Assembly: GCA_963573385.1 (NCBI GenBank)
Contig: CAUYLG010075725.1
Coordinates: forward strand, 52,328-116,327
Direction: 5' to 3'
DNA length: 64,000 nucleotides
Source: Cacajao melanocephalus
Taxonomy: Eukaryota; Chordata; Mammalia; Primates; Pitheciidae
This document shows positions 9,860 through 22,917 of the stretch, one piece after another. Position numbers and translations under genes: made by a program. Under the pieces are notes generated by a model. It was not told the DNA's origin. It searched no databases and saw only the letters and a program-made list of their open reading frames with translations. The number at the start of each line of letters is the position of its first letter. The first letter of the stretch is position 1.

Positions 9860-12800
9860 AAAAAAAGCCTTTCTAGGACAACTATATTGTTTAAAGATAA
9901 TAGTAGCTTATAGCATTCAACCCATTCTATTTTCACTTAATAGTAATTAGTGAATTTTTTTAAAAAAGAAATATATAAAAGATTTTCAAACAGAAAAAAC
10001 TAAAAATCCAATTTTAATTTTTATGAAAAATAAAATTTAAAAAATAATATTACTCAAAAAGTCATGTAAAATATTAAATGGCATCCATTTGTTAATTTCC
10101 TCATCACATTAAATTAACCTATCAATAATTTCAATATACAAATCATTATCTTAGCAAAGCATTTTAAGAAACAATTAACAAATACATTTTTGACTGATCA
10201 ACTTCAGGACACAAGTATACTAGAAATAACTTTTTAAAGGCAAGTAAGCTAAAAGAAGAAAACAGCCTAAACTTATATGGAAATAATAATTCAATAATTC
10301 CTCAAAAACATAAACTATATTATTCACTGAAATTAAATAGTTGACTTAAGTGTACAAATGTAATTTTAGAAAGCAATTACATTTTGGGTATGTTCATATG
10401 AAAATAAGAACCATTTTGACATAATGTACATTAACAGTTAATTGTTAATACAGAGAGAACATTTTTGTACAGTGTTGCATCTTCATTTCAAAATGGAATA
10501 GAGAGAACCACCACAAAATTGCTTGAGATTCAAAAGAAGCAAGGAGATTACAGATTAGAGGATATTTATGGAGTCATTCAACTGAAAAAAATAAAGCTTT
10601 ACTGCTCATATCTATCCATTTATAACACATTCTTTAGCAAAAAGACCAAGAAATTATAGAAATTATTTCGGTTATAATTTTTTCTGCCATGATTTTGATG
10701 AGAAAAAAGCTAATACTCTTTTTGCATCTGAATCTGCTTTCTACTAGTTTCTTTTACATTAGTTTTGTTTAATAGGAATTCTAAAAAAAAAAAAGCATTT
10801 ATTTTTGAGCTCTAGTTTTGTAGAATATGGTTAGTTGGCTATTTTAAAAAGTTTTAAAGACAAAACATTAAAAACATATACCATATTTTTCATTACACAA
10901 AAATAGAGAGTTGTTAAACCTGTAAAATCATGTGCAGTATTTGTACATGATAACTGCAATACTATGTATAAACTATAACGTGTAAATATACACAATATAT
11001 ATATTATATCTTCACACATTGTTCTGTAAAGCTGTTAAGAACCTGATGTCGGTACCTGACACTGTGTGCCCAACTTATGGATGTGGGGGAAAAGCTCTAG
11101 AGACAATATGTATTTGCCTGAAAATGTTTCAAGTATAAAGTCCATTGCTACCACATTTAGGACTACATAGTGTATAAAGGGGCACTTCATCTTTCAGTTG
11201 ACCCTAACATGCTCCTCATGCCTAATTCATATGGAATAACTATTTCTTTTCTTTTTTTCCAATAGTCCCACCCTTTTTTTTCTTCCTCTCTTCTTTCTTG
11301 CTTTAAAGAAAGATAAATTGGTTTAATTTTATTTTTTTCTCCAAAAAACAATGCAGGAGTGTTGACATAACTGTTCATCCACTAGATGAGAGAGAGATAC
11401 GCAAATGCATTCAAGGGGTCAAGTACAGATGAAATGTGATTCGAAATGGAATTAGGAAGCCTGAGTTCATAATAATATTTTAGGGAATTAAGATGAGATT
11501 GCACAATGTTCAGACAATTTAGCGTCAAGGGCGTTCTCCTACCAAGGGAGGTTATAAATCAGAAATTGTTTCTTCTAGGAGAGGAATAGTGGGATGTTTG
11601 TGATGATTTGAGGGAAAGCATTCAAGTTTGAATTCCCTTGCCACCAAGTCTACAATGTACTCTTTGCAAACGCAAGGGACTTCAGATATAGAATTTCTTA
11701 ACACATGGAAGTCTGGAAGTACCATTGACTACTCTGTTTTTCAGCTCCAGCTGAGTCTGCAATTATATGTCTCATGGCCATGTAAAAGTGTCTTTGCTAA
11801 GTTTATTAGGTCAGGTAAGTTATTAGAGTTTCAGTTTGTTTGTTTTTTTAATGGGAGGTGTCTTAAAATGAAACCAAAGAATCTTTTATCTTTTTCTAAT
11901 GTTGAAGATGCTTGGTTAAAAATATAATGATGTCAAAATATTATTTTTAAACATTTCAATAGATTTAATTTTCTTTTGATTTGCATTTGATTTTTAAAGT
12001 TTTTGTTTTCAATGTATGTGCTTACTGGAAAGATCCTCTTAATATTCATTAGGAAAAGGTTTAAAAGCAAGCTGTGATTTAAAAGAAGTGCCAAACATAG
12101 GCTGAAAATATAATGTGTGCAACTCTACATATCATCACATTTCTCCTACATGACTGACTTGCTCTTCTTTAATAAGCTATTCTTTTCACTGATTTTTAGG
12201 TTATTTGAATTACTAAGGAAGACCAGTTATAACCTCAAAATTGATTCTTCTTAGAAGGGAAAGTGTGTCGTTAAAAGAACAGGAACCTGAAAAAGTCAAA
12301 ATCTGTAAGCATTTAATGTCTGCATACATCTTGGCCCATTCTTGTTTTTACTGTTTCAGTCTCTCTCTCTGCCAGCCTGCAACTCATCAATGCTCTTCAA
12401 CCCTAAAATGCTTCAAGACATTCTCTGGTTACCAAGAGGGAAAAAATCTGAACCTTAAAATCAATAAAGAGCAGGAGGAAAGCTACTTAAATGATTTAAT
12501 TAGTGATTTGACATTTCCAGTCTACAATGTGAAGAATGGCTAAACTTTAGAATTTAGAAGTTGCCATTAAATCTGGAGGTTTCCCAAGTCAGTTAAATGT
12601 TACACTCCTAAAATAAATCTCAACTATATCATGTCAAGGAATGACACTAAACCCCAGATGTTAAGAAAAGTTCAAGCCTAAGGTTTTGATAAGGTTGGCA
12701 TCAGTCTGTCCATTGTCCACAACTGTACTCACTTCTCGAGTTCATTCACTTGCTGAATCCTGCAGAAAGCAGGGGTAAGCACCTCACTTCGGTCTTCTCA

Positions 12801-13555
12801 TGTCCTCCTACTTGGTGTCCTACATCAACTCTTCTGGCTGTCTCCCAGATAGAATCCTCATTTGTTGTTTCAGCCTTGTATCAGCTTATTCTATAGCCAC
12901 TGTCTTACAAGTATTATTCCTGACCTATATGCACTTCTTCAAGACCTTACATTGGCAACTGTTAACTCTTCAACTCTGATTGACTCAACTTATGAATTAT
13001 TATATTCTCTACTTTGTGGCTCCGGTTTCTCAAAACCTTGCTTGCCTGCTAAACAATTTTTTTGAGTTGTTGCCTGATGGCACCCCGTTGTGACTTTGGC
13101 CCTAGTGTTTGGATCTCCATAAGCATTGGCTTAAATATGGCTCCTCTTATTTCAGAAATTTAATAAAACTCCTGCCCTAAGATAAAGTAAAGGCTTAGGA
13201 AGCTCTGGAATCCAAATGCTGAATTTTAGCTACACCAATTTAAAGCAAAAACAGACTCAAATTATCAAGTAGCTTAAGTATTGGTTTTCAGTCACAAAGT
13301 GATACATTAATAACAATAAAACTATGGAATAAAGGGTCTTAAGAACTCTTATCAGTCCTATTTGTTTACTTCAAAATATTTTATGCCTCACATTGTTAGC
13401 TATTAGTATCAATTAATCAAACATGTTGTGAAAAGTTTATTTTCCTTTTTTTCTGTGAGTGGGTGTGTGCCCATACATGCAGCACACAGAACTGAATTTT
13501 TGATCAACGATTTAATGTTACAATATGTGAAATAAGACAGCTATTGTTCATTTTT
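9860..13555. other. CAMK4 intron, mostly single-copy
   Basis: AT-rich sequence with no gene model or confident interspersed repeat. Open frames of up to 100 codons show no recognisable domain. Confidence 0.55.
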
Positions 13556-13559
13556 TAAA

Positions 13560-13960
13560 CTTTTATCCTCCATTCGAAGTCCTGTTTGGTTCTATTCCAT
13601 ACCATACATATTTAATGTGTATCTACACAATTCCATTTCCATACCTTCGCTTATGTTTATGAATATTAATAAGCAATATATACTATTGTTTTTATATACT
13701 AATTAGATTTTATACGTGTTACTACACCATATATCTCAGTCCCCAATTTGCATTTTTTTACTGAACATGATATTCTTGAGATCTATTATTACTGATTAGC
13801 ATAGTTCTTAATAAGTCTTAATTGCTACACTCAATGGATATACCACATTTTATTTGTTCAGCACGACTTGGATGGACATTCAGGTTTTTAACTACTTTAA
13901 ACCAAAATTTAATGGATATTCTTTCTTCTGAGTTTTTCCACAATTTAGTTATAACTTTCT
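13560..13960 (-). mobile_element. Old L1 3' region, antisense
   Basis: CTCAATGGATATACCACATT followed by GGATGGACATTCAGGTTTTT matches the antisense of the L1M late ORF2 block (the familiar ATACCACA...GGACATTTGGGTTG). It is probably the 3' end of the minus-strand L1M that resumes at 16405. Confidence 0.6.
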
Positions 13961-14445
13961 AACAGGCCTGCAATTTTTCCTGCTGTCTACGAGAAATCTT
14001 TTTAATTAGGAAGTAAAAGCACCAATGTTGTAATCCCTGAAGTCAGGCATACCTCCCAAATGTACTAGGCCAGCAGCTCACAGAAATCTCACCCTACGTC
14101 TTTATGCTTGCATTCCCAAATAGAATCAAGGATAAAATGTAACTAGTTTTGAAGTACTAGAAAAGTTATTTCATTGTAGTGAGCACTGCAGTTGTCCTTA
14201 AGGCTGAGGTTGTTAAGAACTGTAAGAAAAGGATGCTTAAGTTGTGTGGGTGTGAGCAATGGTTAGTCATATCTTTAAAAGCAGCAGAAATCACTGTTCA
14301 TTTTTAAAGTGGAGTTAGATTTCATCAAGTGAAAATTTACTGGGCACTGTGCTAGGCAGTTTATGGGATTATAAGGATGGCTCTGGCCCCTAATGGACTT
14401 AAAACAACATGAAAATAAGAAAAATATCACACAAAAAAAATGTGT
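13961..14445. other. Intron, short single-copy stretch
   Basis: No gene. The piece 14335-14400 (CTGGGCACTGTGCTAGGCAG) resembles an old interspersed mammalian repeat also seen near 56390 and 61910; family not assigned. Confidence 0.4.
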
Positions 14446-16077
14446 AATTAAAAAAAATTTTTTTATCATACTTTAAGTTCTGGGGTACACATGCAGAATG
14501 TGCAGGTTTGTTACACAGGTATACACGTGCCATGGTGGTTTGTGCATCCATCACCCCATCATCTACATTGGGTATTTCTCCTAAAGCTATCCCTTCCCTA
14601 TACCCCTACCCTCTGCTATCCCCCCCAGACCCCCTCCCCCTGACAGGCCCTGGTGTGTGATGTCTCCCTTGCTGGTGAGGAGTTGCAATCCCTTGGAGGA
14701 AAAGAGACATTCTGGATTTTGGAATTTTCAGCCTTCTTGCGCTGGTTTCTTCCCATCTTCATGGATTTATCTACTTTTAGTCTTTGGAGTTGGTGACCTT
14801 TGGATGGGGGTCTCTGAGTGGACATCCTTTCTGTTGATGTTGAAACTATTTCTTTCTGTTTGTTAGTTTTCCTTGTAACAGTCAGGACCCTCTGCTGCAA
14901 GTCTGCTGGAGTTTGCTGGAGGTCCACTTCAGACCCTGCTTTCTAGGGAATCACCAGCAGGGGCTGCAGAACAGCAAAGATTGCTGCTGTTCCTTCCTCT
15001 AGTAGCTTCGTCCCAAAAGGGTACTTGTCAGATGCCAGCCAGAGCTCTCGTGTATGAGGCGTTCATCAATCCCTGCTGGGAGGTGTCTCCCAGTCAGGAT
15101 ACATGGGGGTCAGGGAGCCACTTGAGGAGTCAGTCTATCCCTTATCAGAGCTTGAATGCTATGCTGGGATATCCACTGCTCCCTTCAGAGCTGCCAGGCA
15201 GGGGCATTTAAGTCTGCTGAAGCTGTGTGCATAACTACCCCTTTTCCCAGGTGCTCTGTCCCAAGAAGGCGGGGGCTTTATTTATAAGTCCCTGACGGGC
15301 TGCTGCCTTTTTTCAGAGATGCTCTGCCCAGTGAAGAGGGAGTCTAGTGACACAGTCTGCTTGCAGAGGCCTTGCTGAGCAGCCTTCGGCCCAGTTGCTG
15401 TGGAAACGTCCCATGACTTTGTTTACACAGGCAAGGTTAAAACCGCCTACCCGAGCCTCAGCAATGGCCGACACCCCTCCTCCCACCAAGCTCCAACATC
15501 CCAAGTCAATCTCAGACTGCTGTGCTGGCTACGAGAATTTCAAGCCACTGGGTCTTAGCTTGCTGATCTTCATGGGGGTGGGACCTGCTGAGCCAGATCA
15601 CTGGCTCCCTGGCTTCAGCCCCCTTTTTCAGGGGAGTGAGCAATTCTGTATCACTGGTGTTCCAGGCACCACTGGGGTATGAAAAAAAAAAAAAAAAACC
15701 TGCTTTGGCTAGCTTGGTGTCTTCCCAAATGGCCACCCAGTTTTGTGCTGGAAACCTGGGGTGCTGGTGTTGTAGGCACCAGAGGGAATCTCCTGGTCTG
15801 TGGGTTGTGAAGTCTGAGCCAGAATGTCAGGAAAAGTCCCTAATGGCTTTCCTTGGCTAGGAGAGGGCGTTCCCTGGACCCTTGCACTTCCTGGGTGAAG
15901 TAACACCCCACCCTGCTTTGGCTCACCCTCCTTCGGCTGTACCTACTGTCTAACCAGTCCCAATGAGATGAACCAGGTATCTCAGTTGGATATTCGAAGA
16001 TTACCTGCCTTCTGTGTCACTCTAACTGGGAGCTGCATGCCAGGACTGTTCCTATTCAGCCATCTTGCTAGCCCTTC
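14446..16077 (-). mobile_element. L1PA/PB-type L1: full 5'UTR joined to 3' end, both ORFs deleted
   Basis: Minus-strand L1. 14456-14670 is the antisense 3'UTR end (poly-T, then CATACTTTAAGTTCTGGGG, GTGCAGGTTTGTTACACAGG, GCCATGGTGGTTTGTGC). From about 14671 to 16077 it is antisense L1 5'UTR (GCTGGAGTTTGCTGGAGGTC, TGGGAGGTGTCTCCCAGTCA, AATCTCAGACTGCTGTGCTG), ending at the true L1 5' end GTTCCTATTCAGCCATCTTG. ORF1 and ORF2 (roughly 5 kb) are missing across a sharp junction near 14670. It is oriented like CAMK4. The GC-rich 5'UTR normally holds sense and antisense L1 promoters. An A16 run lies at about 15681. Open frames here (for example 15347-15682) are by-products. Confidence 0.88.
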
Positions 16078-16404
16078 ATATAATTTTCAAAGTAGGCTAA
16101 ATACTAAAATCAAAACTATGGAACTGTGGGTAGCACATATTTATAATTTATTGTCAAGCCTGAATGTCTTTGAGAGTAGGATTAATTAATTATACCAAAG
16201 CCATATACATAAATCAGGACTATCCTTGGCAAACAGAGATCTGTAATCCCCCTACTGTTGGGAGACTAAAATACAGGGAGAAAACTGGTGAGCCCTCTTG
16301 TAGGAGGGCAAATTTAAGCTGGTATTGAAAGTGGATAAGGACTAACAAAGGCAAAAGAATAGACTGGCAGGTGTTCTATACAAATGATCTTACTCAAGTC
16401 TCGA
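16078..16404. other. Intron, single-copy stretch between L1 copies
   Basis: About 330 bp with no recognised feature. Confidence 0.4.
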
Positions 16405-17221
16405 TGTTTAACTTCTGGAAAAACTGTCAAATTGTTTTTCAATGTGGTTGTACCATTTTCATTCCCACAAGTACAGTATGAGAGTTCCAGTTGTTCTACA
16501 TCTTCATCAACATTTGGAGATGTCAATTATTTTAATTTTTGCTATTTTAGTGGGTATAAGGTGGTGTTACATTGTGGTTTTAATTTACATTTCCATAAAT
16601 AATGATGTTAAGTACTTTTTCAGGGACCTATATGTAATTCGCTTATTTTCTTATGTGAAGCATTTCAGTCTTTTGCCCATTTTAAAAGTATGAGTTTGTT
16701 TTTATTATTTTTATTTTTAAAAAAATTCCAGACACAAGATTATTTGTTATATATGTATATTGTAAAATTTCTCCCAGTCAATAGTTTGTTTTGTTATTGT
16801 TCTTAATGGTGTCTTTTGATAATTATAATCTTTTAGTTTTGAAATCCAATTTATCAGTTTTTCTTTTATAGTGAGTACTGTTTGTGTTCTAAGAAATCAT
16901 TGCTCATCCTCAAGTCATAAAGATATTATCCTAGTTTTCTTTTAATAGTTTTCTAGTTTTAACTTTTATTTTTATGTATATGACATATCTTGAATTATTT
17001 TTTGTTTGTGGTATAGGGCATGTATCAAGGAATATTTTTTCCATGTATTTATCTAGTTGTCCCAGCATGTTTAATTGAAAAGATTTTCTTTCCCCATTGG
17101 ACTGTCTCAGTATTTTTGCCAAAAATCAACTGACTATTGATCTATGGATCTGTGTCTGGACTCTATTCTCTCTACTATTATGCCAGTGCCTCACTACTCT
17201 GATATCTGTAGTTTTACGGTA

Positions 17222-17400
17222 CAGTTATCCATGGGATATTGGTGTTCCCAGATCCGCCACTGACACCAAACTCCATGGATGCTCAAGTCCTTTATATAAA
17301 ATGGTATAGTATTTGCATATAATCTATGGACATTCCCCTTATACTTTAAATCATCTCTAAATTACTTATAATTAATTACAATATGGGTTATTTGGGTTAC
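17222..17400. mobile_element. Tigger-family DNA transposon fragment (MER2-like)
   Basis: After TA (17220-17221) the sequence starts CAGTTATCC. It carries the MER2/Tigger block GGATGCTCAAGTCCTTTATA, then AAAATGGTATAGTATTTGCA and ACTTTAAATCATCTCTAAAT. The far terminal repeat is lost or unclear. It sits inside the antisense L1M. Confidence 0.75.
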
Positions 17401-17954
17401 TTTACTTTTCCTTATAAAATTTAGAATCAATTTATGGATAATTACCAAAAACCAAAACAAAGATCCTCCAAGATTTTAATTAGGATTGTGTTGAATCTAT
17501 AGATCAGTTTGGAGAGAACTGACATCTTAATATTTAGTCCTCCAATCCATTTACAGTGTATATCACTCCATTTAGGTTTCCTTTGCTTTCTCAGCAGTAT
17601 CTTGAAGTTTTTCTAGTAAAAGTCTTTCGTGACTTTTGTTAAAGTTACTGTTCATTGTTTTTTATTTCTTGAGGTAATCATAATGATATTTTAGAATTTT
17701 CTTTTATGGTTGTTTGCTTCGAATATATATAAATACAATTTATTTTTGTATGGTAACATTTATCCTACAACCTTGCCAAATTAACCTATTAGTCTACTGG
17801 AGTTTTTTGTTTGCTTATTTGTTTTTCTGTGGGGTGAGGGTGTAGAGATTTCTACCAAAAAATACATTTTATCTGAAGAAATAGTTTTACTTCATACTTT
17901 ACAATTCCCTTTTTCTTGTCCAATCACACTAGCTTGGACCTCAAATATAATATT

Positions 17955-18768
17955 CATATGCCAACAAACATATGAAAAAAAACCCTCACCATCACTGCTC
18001 ATTAGAGAAATGCAAATCAAAACCACAATGAGATACCATCTCATGCCAGTTAGAATGACGATTACTAAAAAGTCAGGAAAATGGCAATTATATAAAAGAC
18101 AGATGCTGGTGAGGCTGTGGAGAAACAGAAATGCTTTTACACTGTTGGTGAGAATGTAAATTACTGTGAAAGACACTGCGGTAATTCCTCAAGGATCTAG
18201 AACCAGAAATACCACTTGACCCAGCAATCCCATTACTGGGTATATACCTGAAGAATTATAAATCATTATACTATAAAGACACATGCACATATATGTTTAC
18301 TGTAGCACTATTCACAAGAGCAAAGACTTGGAACCAACCAAAAGGTCCATCAATGATAGACTAGATAAAGAAAAGGTGATACATATACATTATAGAATAC
18401 TATGCAGGCATATAAAAGAATCGTGTCCTTTGCAGGGACATGGATGAAGCTGGAAGTCATCATTCTCAGCAAACTAACACAGGAACAGAAAACCAAACAC
18501 CACATGTTTTCACTCATAAGTGGGAGCTGAAAAATGAGAACACATTGACACAGGGAGGGGAACATCAGACACTGGGGCCTGCTGTGGGGCTAGGAGGAAG
18601 GGGAGAGCATTAGAAAAATACCTAATGCATGTGGGGCTTAAAACCTAGATGGCAGGTTGCTAGCTGCAGGAAACCACCATGGCACATGTATACCTATGTC
18701 ACAAACCTGCCCGTTCTACACATGTATCCTAGAACTAAAGTAAAATAAAAAAATAAAAAATATACATA
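17955..18768 (+). mobile_element. L1PA-type 3' end, 5'-truncated, sense
   Basis: Starts at GCCAACAAACATATG in late ORF2, passes through AAATGCAAATCAAAACCACA, GGTATATACCTGAAGAATTA and ACACAGGGAGGGGAACATCA, and ends in CCTAGAACTAAAG plus an A-rich tail. About 0.8 kb. Inserted head-to-head with the older L1M. Confidence 0.93.
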
Positions 18769-19200
18769 CTGTAAAGTTGGAAAATTTTAGAGATGTATTT
18801 TATGTTTCAATATATGATCTATTTTGAAGAACTACTTATGTGTTCTCAAAAAGGATTATTTAATCTGTTATCTAATCTGATGTTCTATGTCAATCAAATC
18901 AAGGTGATTGGTAATATTCAAATCATATATATTATTTATTTTTTGTCCACTTGTTCTAACAATTAATGAGAGAGGGGTGTTAAAATCTCTAGCTTTGTGA
19001 ATCAACTTATCTCTTTTTCAGTTTTTGTCTTATCTGTTACTAGTTGCACATACATTTAGAATTATGACTTTCTGATGTTTTAAATCCTTATGAAATGCCC
19101 CTTGATTTCTGGCAATGCTTTTTAAATTGATGTTTGCTTTACATCATACGAAAAATAGCACGATTTTATCATCAGCTAAATATAAAAAACAACATTCTTA

Positions 19201-19497
19201 CAGAAAACCAAACACCACATGTTCTCAGTCATAAGTAAGTGTTGAACAATGAGAACACAAGAATACAGGCAGGGGAACATCACACACCAGTGCCTGGGGG
19301 TGGAGGGATAGGGGAGGAATAGCAGGGGGTGGGAGGATTAGGGAGGGATAGCATTAGAAGAAATACCTAATGTAGATGACGGGGTGATGGATGCAGCAAA
19401 TCAACACCATGGCATGTGTATACCTATGTAACAAACCTGCATGATCTGCACATGTACCCCAGAACTTAAAGTAAAATAAATATGTTTATTTAAAAAA
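19201..19497 (+). mobile_element. L1PA/PB-type 3' end, about 300 bp, sense
   Basis: CAGAAAACCAAACACCACAT through CCTATGTAACAAACCTGCAT and CCCCAGAACTTAAAGTAAAA, then a short A-rich tail. The polypurine part carries a partial duplication of the GGGAGG-rich segment (19303-19356). A severely 5'-truncated insertion in the antisense L1M. Confidence 0.92.
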
Positions 19498-20369
19498 AAC
19501 TTTCTTGTACTTAGAATTTGAATTTTTCTTTTTATATCCTTTTATTTTCAATCTATTTGTCTTTATATTTAAAGTGCATCTTCTAGAGATAATCTTGAAA
19601 CTTTTTTCAGCATATCAATCTCTGCCTTTGGAGTATTTAGTTTATATTTAATATTATTTGTGATATAATTAGGTTTAAGTCATCCATAATACTTCAAGAA
19701 ATTGTTTCATTTGTTCTACTTTCATGCTATCATTTGGACTATTTTATTATTTTTAATCTATTTTATCAATTATCTTAGTCTTTAAGGCATATTTTATTGT
19801 TTTGTTAGTGATTGTCCTCAGGATTATAGTATACAGCTTATCCTACCCTACTCAGTTTATACTGTAAAATATAAACATCTCAAAACCGTAACTCCATTTA
19901 CCACCTCCTCTTCCTTTCCTATCTTTCGGACTATTCTTATCTTACATTTTACTACAATTACTTGATTTTGCTTTAAGTGATCAATTGTCTTAAAAGATAG
20001 TAAGGGCAGAATAAAAATGTGTCTCTCATATTACCTATATTCTATTTCCCATGCTCTTTATTCATTTCTATTAATCTGAACTTCTATTTAGTGTTATTTT
20101 TCTTCAAATTAAAAAAAGTTTGTTTAGCATTACTTGTGGTGTATGTGTGCCAACAATAGATTCTCTGTTTTCATTTATTTTAAAATGTCTATTTTATTCT
20201 CATTTTTGAGACATATTTGAATGAGATATACAATTCTGGGAAGATAGGTTTTTGTTTTATTTTTTTTTCCTTGGAACTTTGAAGGTGTTGTTCCATTGTC
20301 TTCTGGTCTCCATGTTTTTTCTTTGAATGGGACATTAGTCACCATTCATATTCACTGTCCTCCTATATG

Positions 20370-20624
20370 CAGATACTCCTTGACTTATAACAGGGTCCAA
20401 TAAGCCCACTGTAAATCAAAAATATCATAAGTGGAAAATTCATTTAATGCTGGCAACACAGCCAAGGGTCCTGAATTTATAAGTGGTTTGACTTGTGATT
20501 TTTTGATTTTACAATAGTGCAAACATGATATACATTTAGTAGAAATCATCAATTTACTATGGGATTTTGCCCTGATAAACCCATCATAAAGTAAAAAGAA
20601 AAATCATAAGTATAGGACTGTCCG
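20370..20624. mobile_element. Non-autonomous Tigger element (MER8-like), nearly complete
   Basis: Begins CAGATACTCCTTGACTTATA and ends AATCATAAGTATAGGACTGT with TA on the right, giving imperfect terminal inverted repeats. The ACTTGTGATTTTTTGATTTT segment belongs to the same family as the element at 53398-53803. It lies within the antisense L1M. Confidence 0.8.
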
Positions 20625-21870
20625 TATATCATATCTTTGTTTCATGGTTCCTTTTAAGATTTTTCTCTTTATCTTTAGTTTCTGGCTCTTGAGGACATAC
20701 CTACCTTTGGTTTTCTTTCCATTTATCATGCTTGCTGTTCAATGAGCTTCTTGAATCTGTACTGTTCTTTACCTATTATAAACGTTTTCCTATTATAACT
20801 GTAAACATTTTTTTCTGCCCATTTTTCTCTCTTTACTCTCCCTGAGATGTGGATTCCATTTATGATAGCCTTCTTGATATTTTCCCATAAGTTGCTGAGA
20901 CTGCTCCTTTTTACCAAATGCTTTTCTCTTTATTCTTCAGATTGGATAATTTCTATTGATTTGTCTTCAAGTTCACTGACAATTTCTTCAGCAGCCTTGA
21001 ATCCATTCTTAAGCCTATGCATTTTTAATTTCATACAATGAACTTTTCAATTCTAAAATTCCCATTAGGCTCTTTTCCATAGTTTCCATTTCTGTGCTGA
21101 AATATTCTCTATGTTTAATTATTATTCCCATGTTTTGCTTTATAGTCTTGAACACATTAATAATTACAATAGTTGTTTTACAGTCTTTATCTGCTAATCC
21201 CAACATCTGAATTATCTCCAAGTCTATTTTATTGACTCCCCTCACTCCCACCCTGATTCTGTCACAATTTCTTGCTTCTTTGAATATCTAGTAATTTCTT
21301 AAACTGTGTGATAGACATTTTTAAATGACACACACTAGGGAGTCTGGATTATGTTATCCACTTTTAAACACAGTTGACCTTTTTTAGTAGCAGGCAGTTA
21401 CATTGCTGATAAATTCTATTGATCCTATCAAGTTTGGTTTTATTTGTTATTAGGAAAAATCTATTTGAATTTTGATCTCGATTCTGTGTTATGGTCCTTC
21501 CTCTAGGATGTGATCCTTCTTATCCAAGTGTGATCTTTTCGAGGTCTCAAACAAATATCTGAGGTGCTCAGCAATGTCTCCCCACCCTGGCCTGGCCACA
21601 GATCTAATGTCTTCCAGTTGTACATGCCTACCTGTCCTCAGAGATTTCTGTTACCTCTCAGTGTCTCCACAGTTGCTTCTGCTTAGCCACATGAAATCTC
21701 ATCATTCATTGCCCCCAGTTAGAGAATCCAGGTGAATATGGTACTCAGCTGTGTTTCCCTTCTCTCAAAGATCACAGACCTTTATTGCCCATTGCTCAAT
21801 GCCTGAAAACAACTGTCTTACCGCTATAGTCTAGGTTGTTTATTGAAGAAGGGCAAGTGTAGTACCTTTG

Positions 21871-22917
21871 ATTCTATCACTGCCCACAGCAGAAGTCTTC
21901 CCTTATAGTCTTACTTTGTATCACCTTATTGAATTTTATTCAGACATGATTGTTACAAAAGGGAAAATAATATGTTTATTCTTTATGCATTTATTAAGAG
22001 TAAATTACAAATGTTGACAAAACTTGTGATTGGAGGAGATTAACAAATGATAAATCTATTTAAGGGCAGAATTAAGAAATTTCCCTTTGGTGCTCCAGGC
22101 TGCTTTTTAAACATCAACAGCATCTGTTATTGTTTCTGGAGAAGAAAAGGATTTTGAGGCATGAGATATAATTATATTATGTCAAAACACTGCACTCAAG
22201 AATTTTTCCTGTTGAATAGATGATCAAACAGACATATTTTAGGACAAAATAACTACTCATTTTAGATCACAGGCCTTGAGACTACACCCACTGCTGTTTC
22301 TAAAGGATTCATGTGGCTGAGAGCTATACCAGATGGCTGATACAGACATGGAAGAGATTTTATATCTCCCAGCTGTGACTTAGGCTTGTCAGTGACATTC
22401 AGTAACATCTAGCATTTAATATTAAGAGACTGTATGAATTAAAAGTCAGTAAGATTACTCCTTCAACAAGAGGCTTAGCAGAGGCAAGGTTGGTGGCTTA
22501 TTTAGCACACAGATGTGTTTTGTTTGGCTTGAACAGGATTTTTTAAAAATGTTGAATGTTTTGCCAACATTTAAAAATTGGGAGACTTCACCAAAATTCA
22601 GATTTCCAGCTTCTCTTAAATACAGCAACACTAACTCCTTTTTGTGTCCAGCAGCATTGGTGAGACCTGTGTAGCAACTGTCTGTTTTTGAGAGGGTCTA
22701 TGGTCCTTCTGGCAGCTTCACACATTTACACCACCTCCCAGCTCCCACTGACATGCACATTTGCCTCCTCTAATCTCATGAACACCCAGGAAGTGGGAAT
22801 AGCTGGTAAACCAAAGAAGAGAAATGTTGAAAGGCTCACTTCCAGAGGTGTAGGTAGGATTATCAATTATTAGAGCTTATTTCATGTCTCCTCTTTACCA
22901 TTCAGCCTAATGGTTAG
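21871..22917. other. Intron, mostly single-copy
   Basis: No gene or confident repeat seen. Confidence 0.5.

Larger units (their letters stand above)
16405..21870 (-). mobile_element. Old L1M, antisense, with four nested insertions
   Basis: Host L1 read antisense from late ORF2 at the left toward the 5' side at the right. Landmarks: GTATGAGAGTTCCAGTTGTT (16477), CTCCCAGTCAATAGTTTG (16772), TTGAATCTATAGATCAGTTT (17493), GGAGAGAACTGACATCTTAA (17511), CTTTATATTTAAAGTGCATC (19561), TTTTAAGATTTTTCTCTTTA (20653) and TCTGCTAATCCCAACATCTG (21189). It is interrupted at 17222-17400, 17955-18768, 19201-19497 and 20370-20624. Heavily decayed. The right boundary is uncertain. Confidence 0.75.

Noticed and set aside
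15347..15682. 111-codon plus-strand open frame in a GC-rich stretch
   Set aside because: It lies wholly in the antisense of an L1 5'UTR; the sequence matches that UTR, and the frame is an accident of its base composition.
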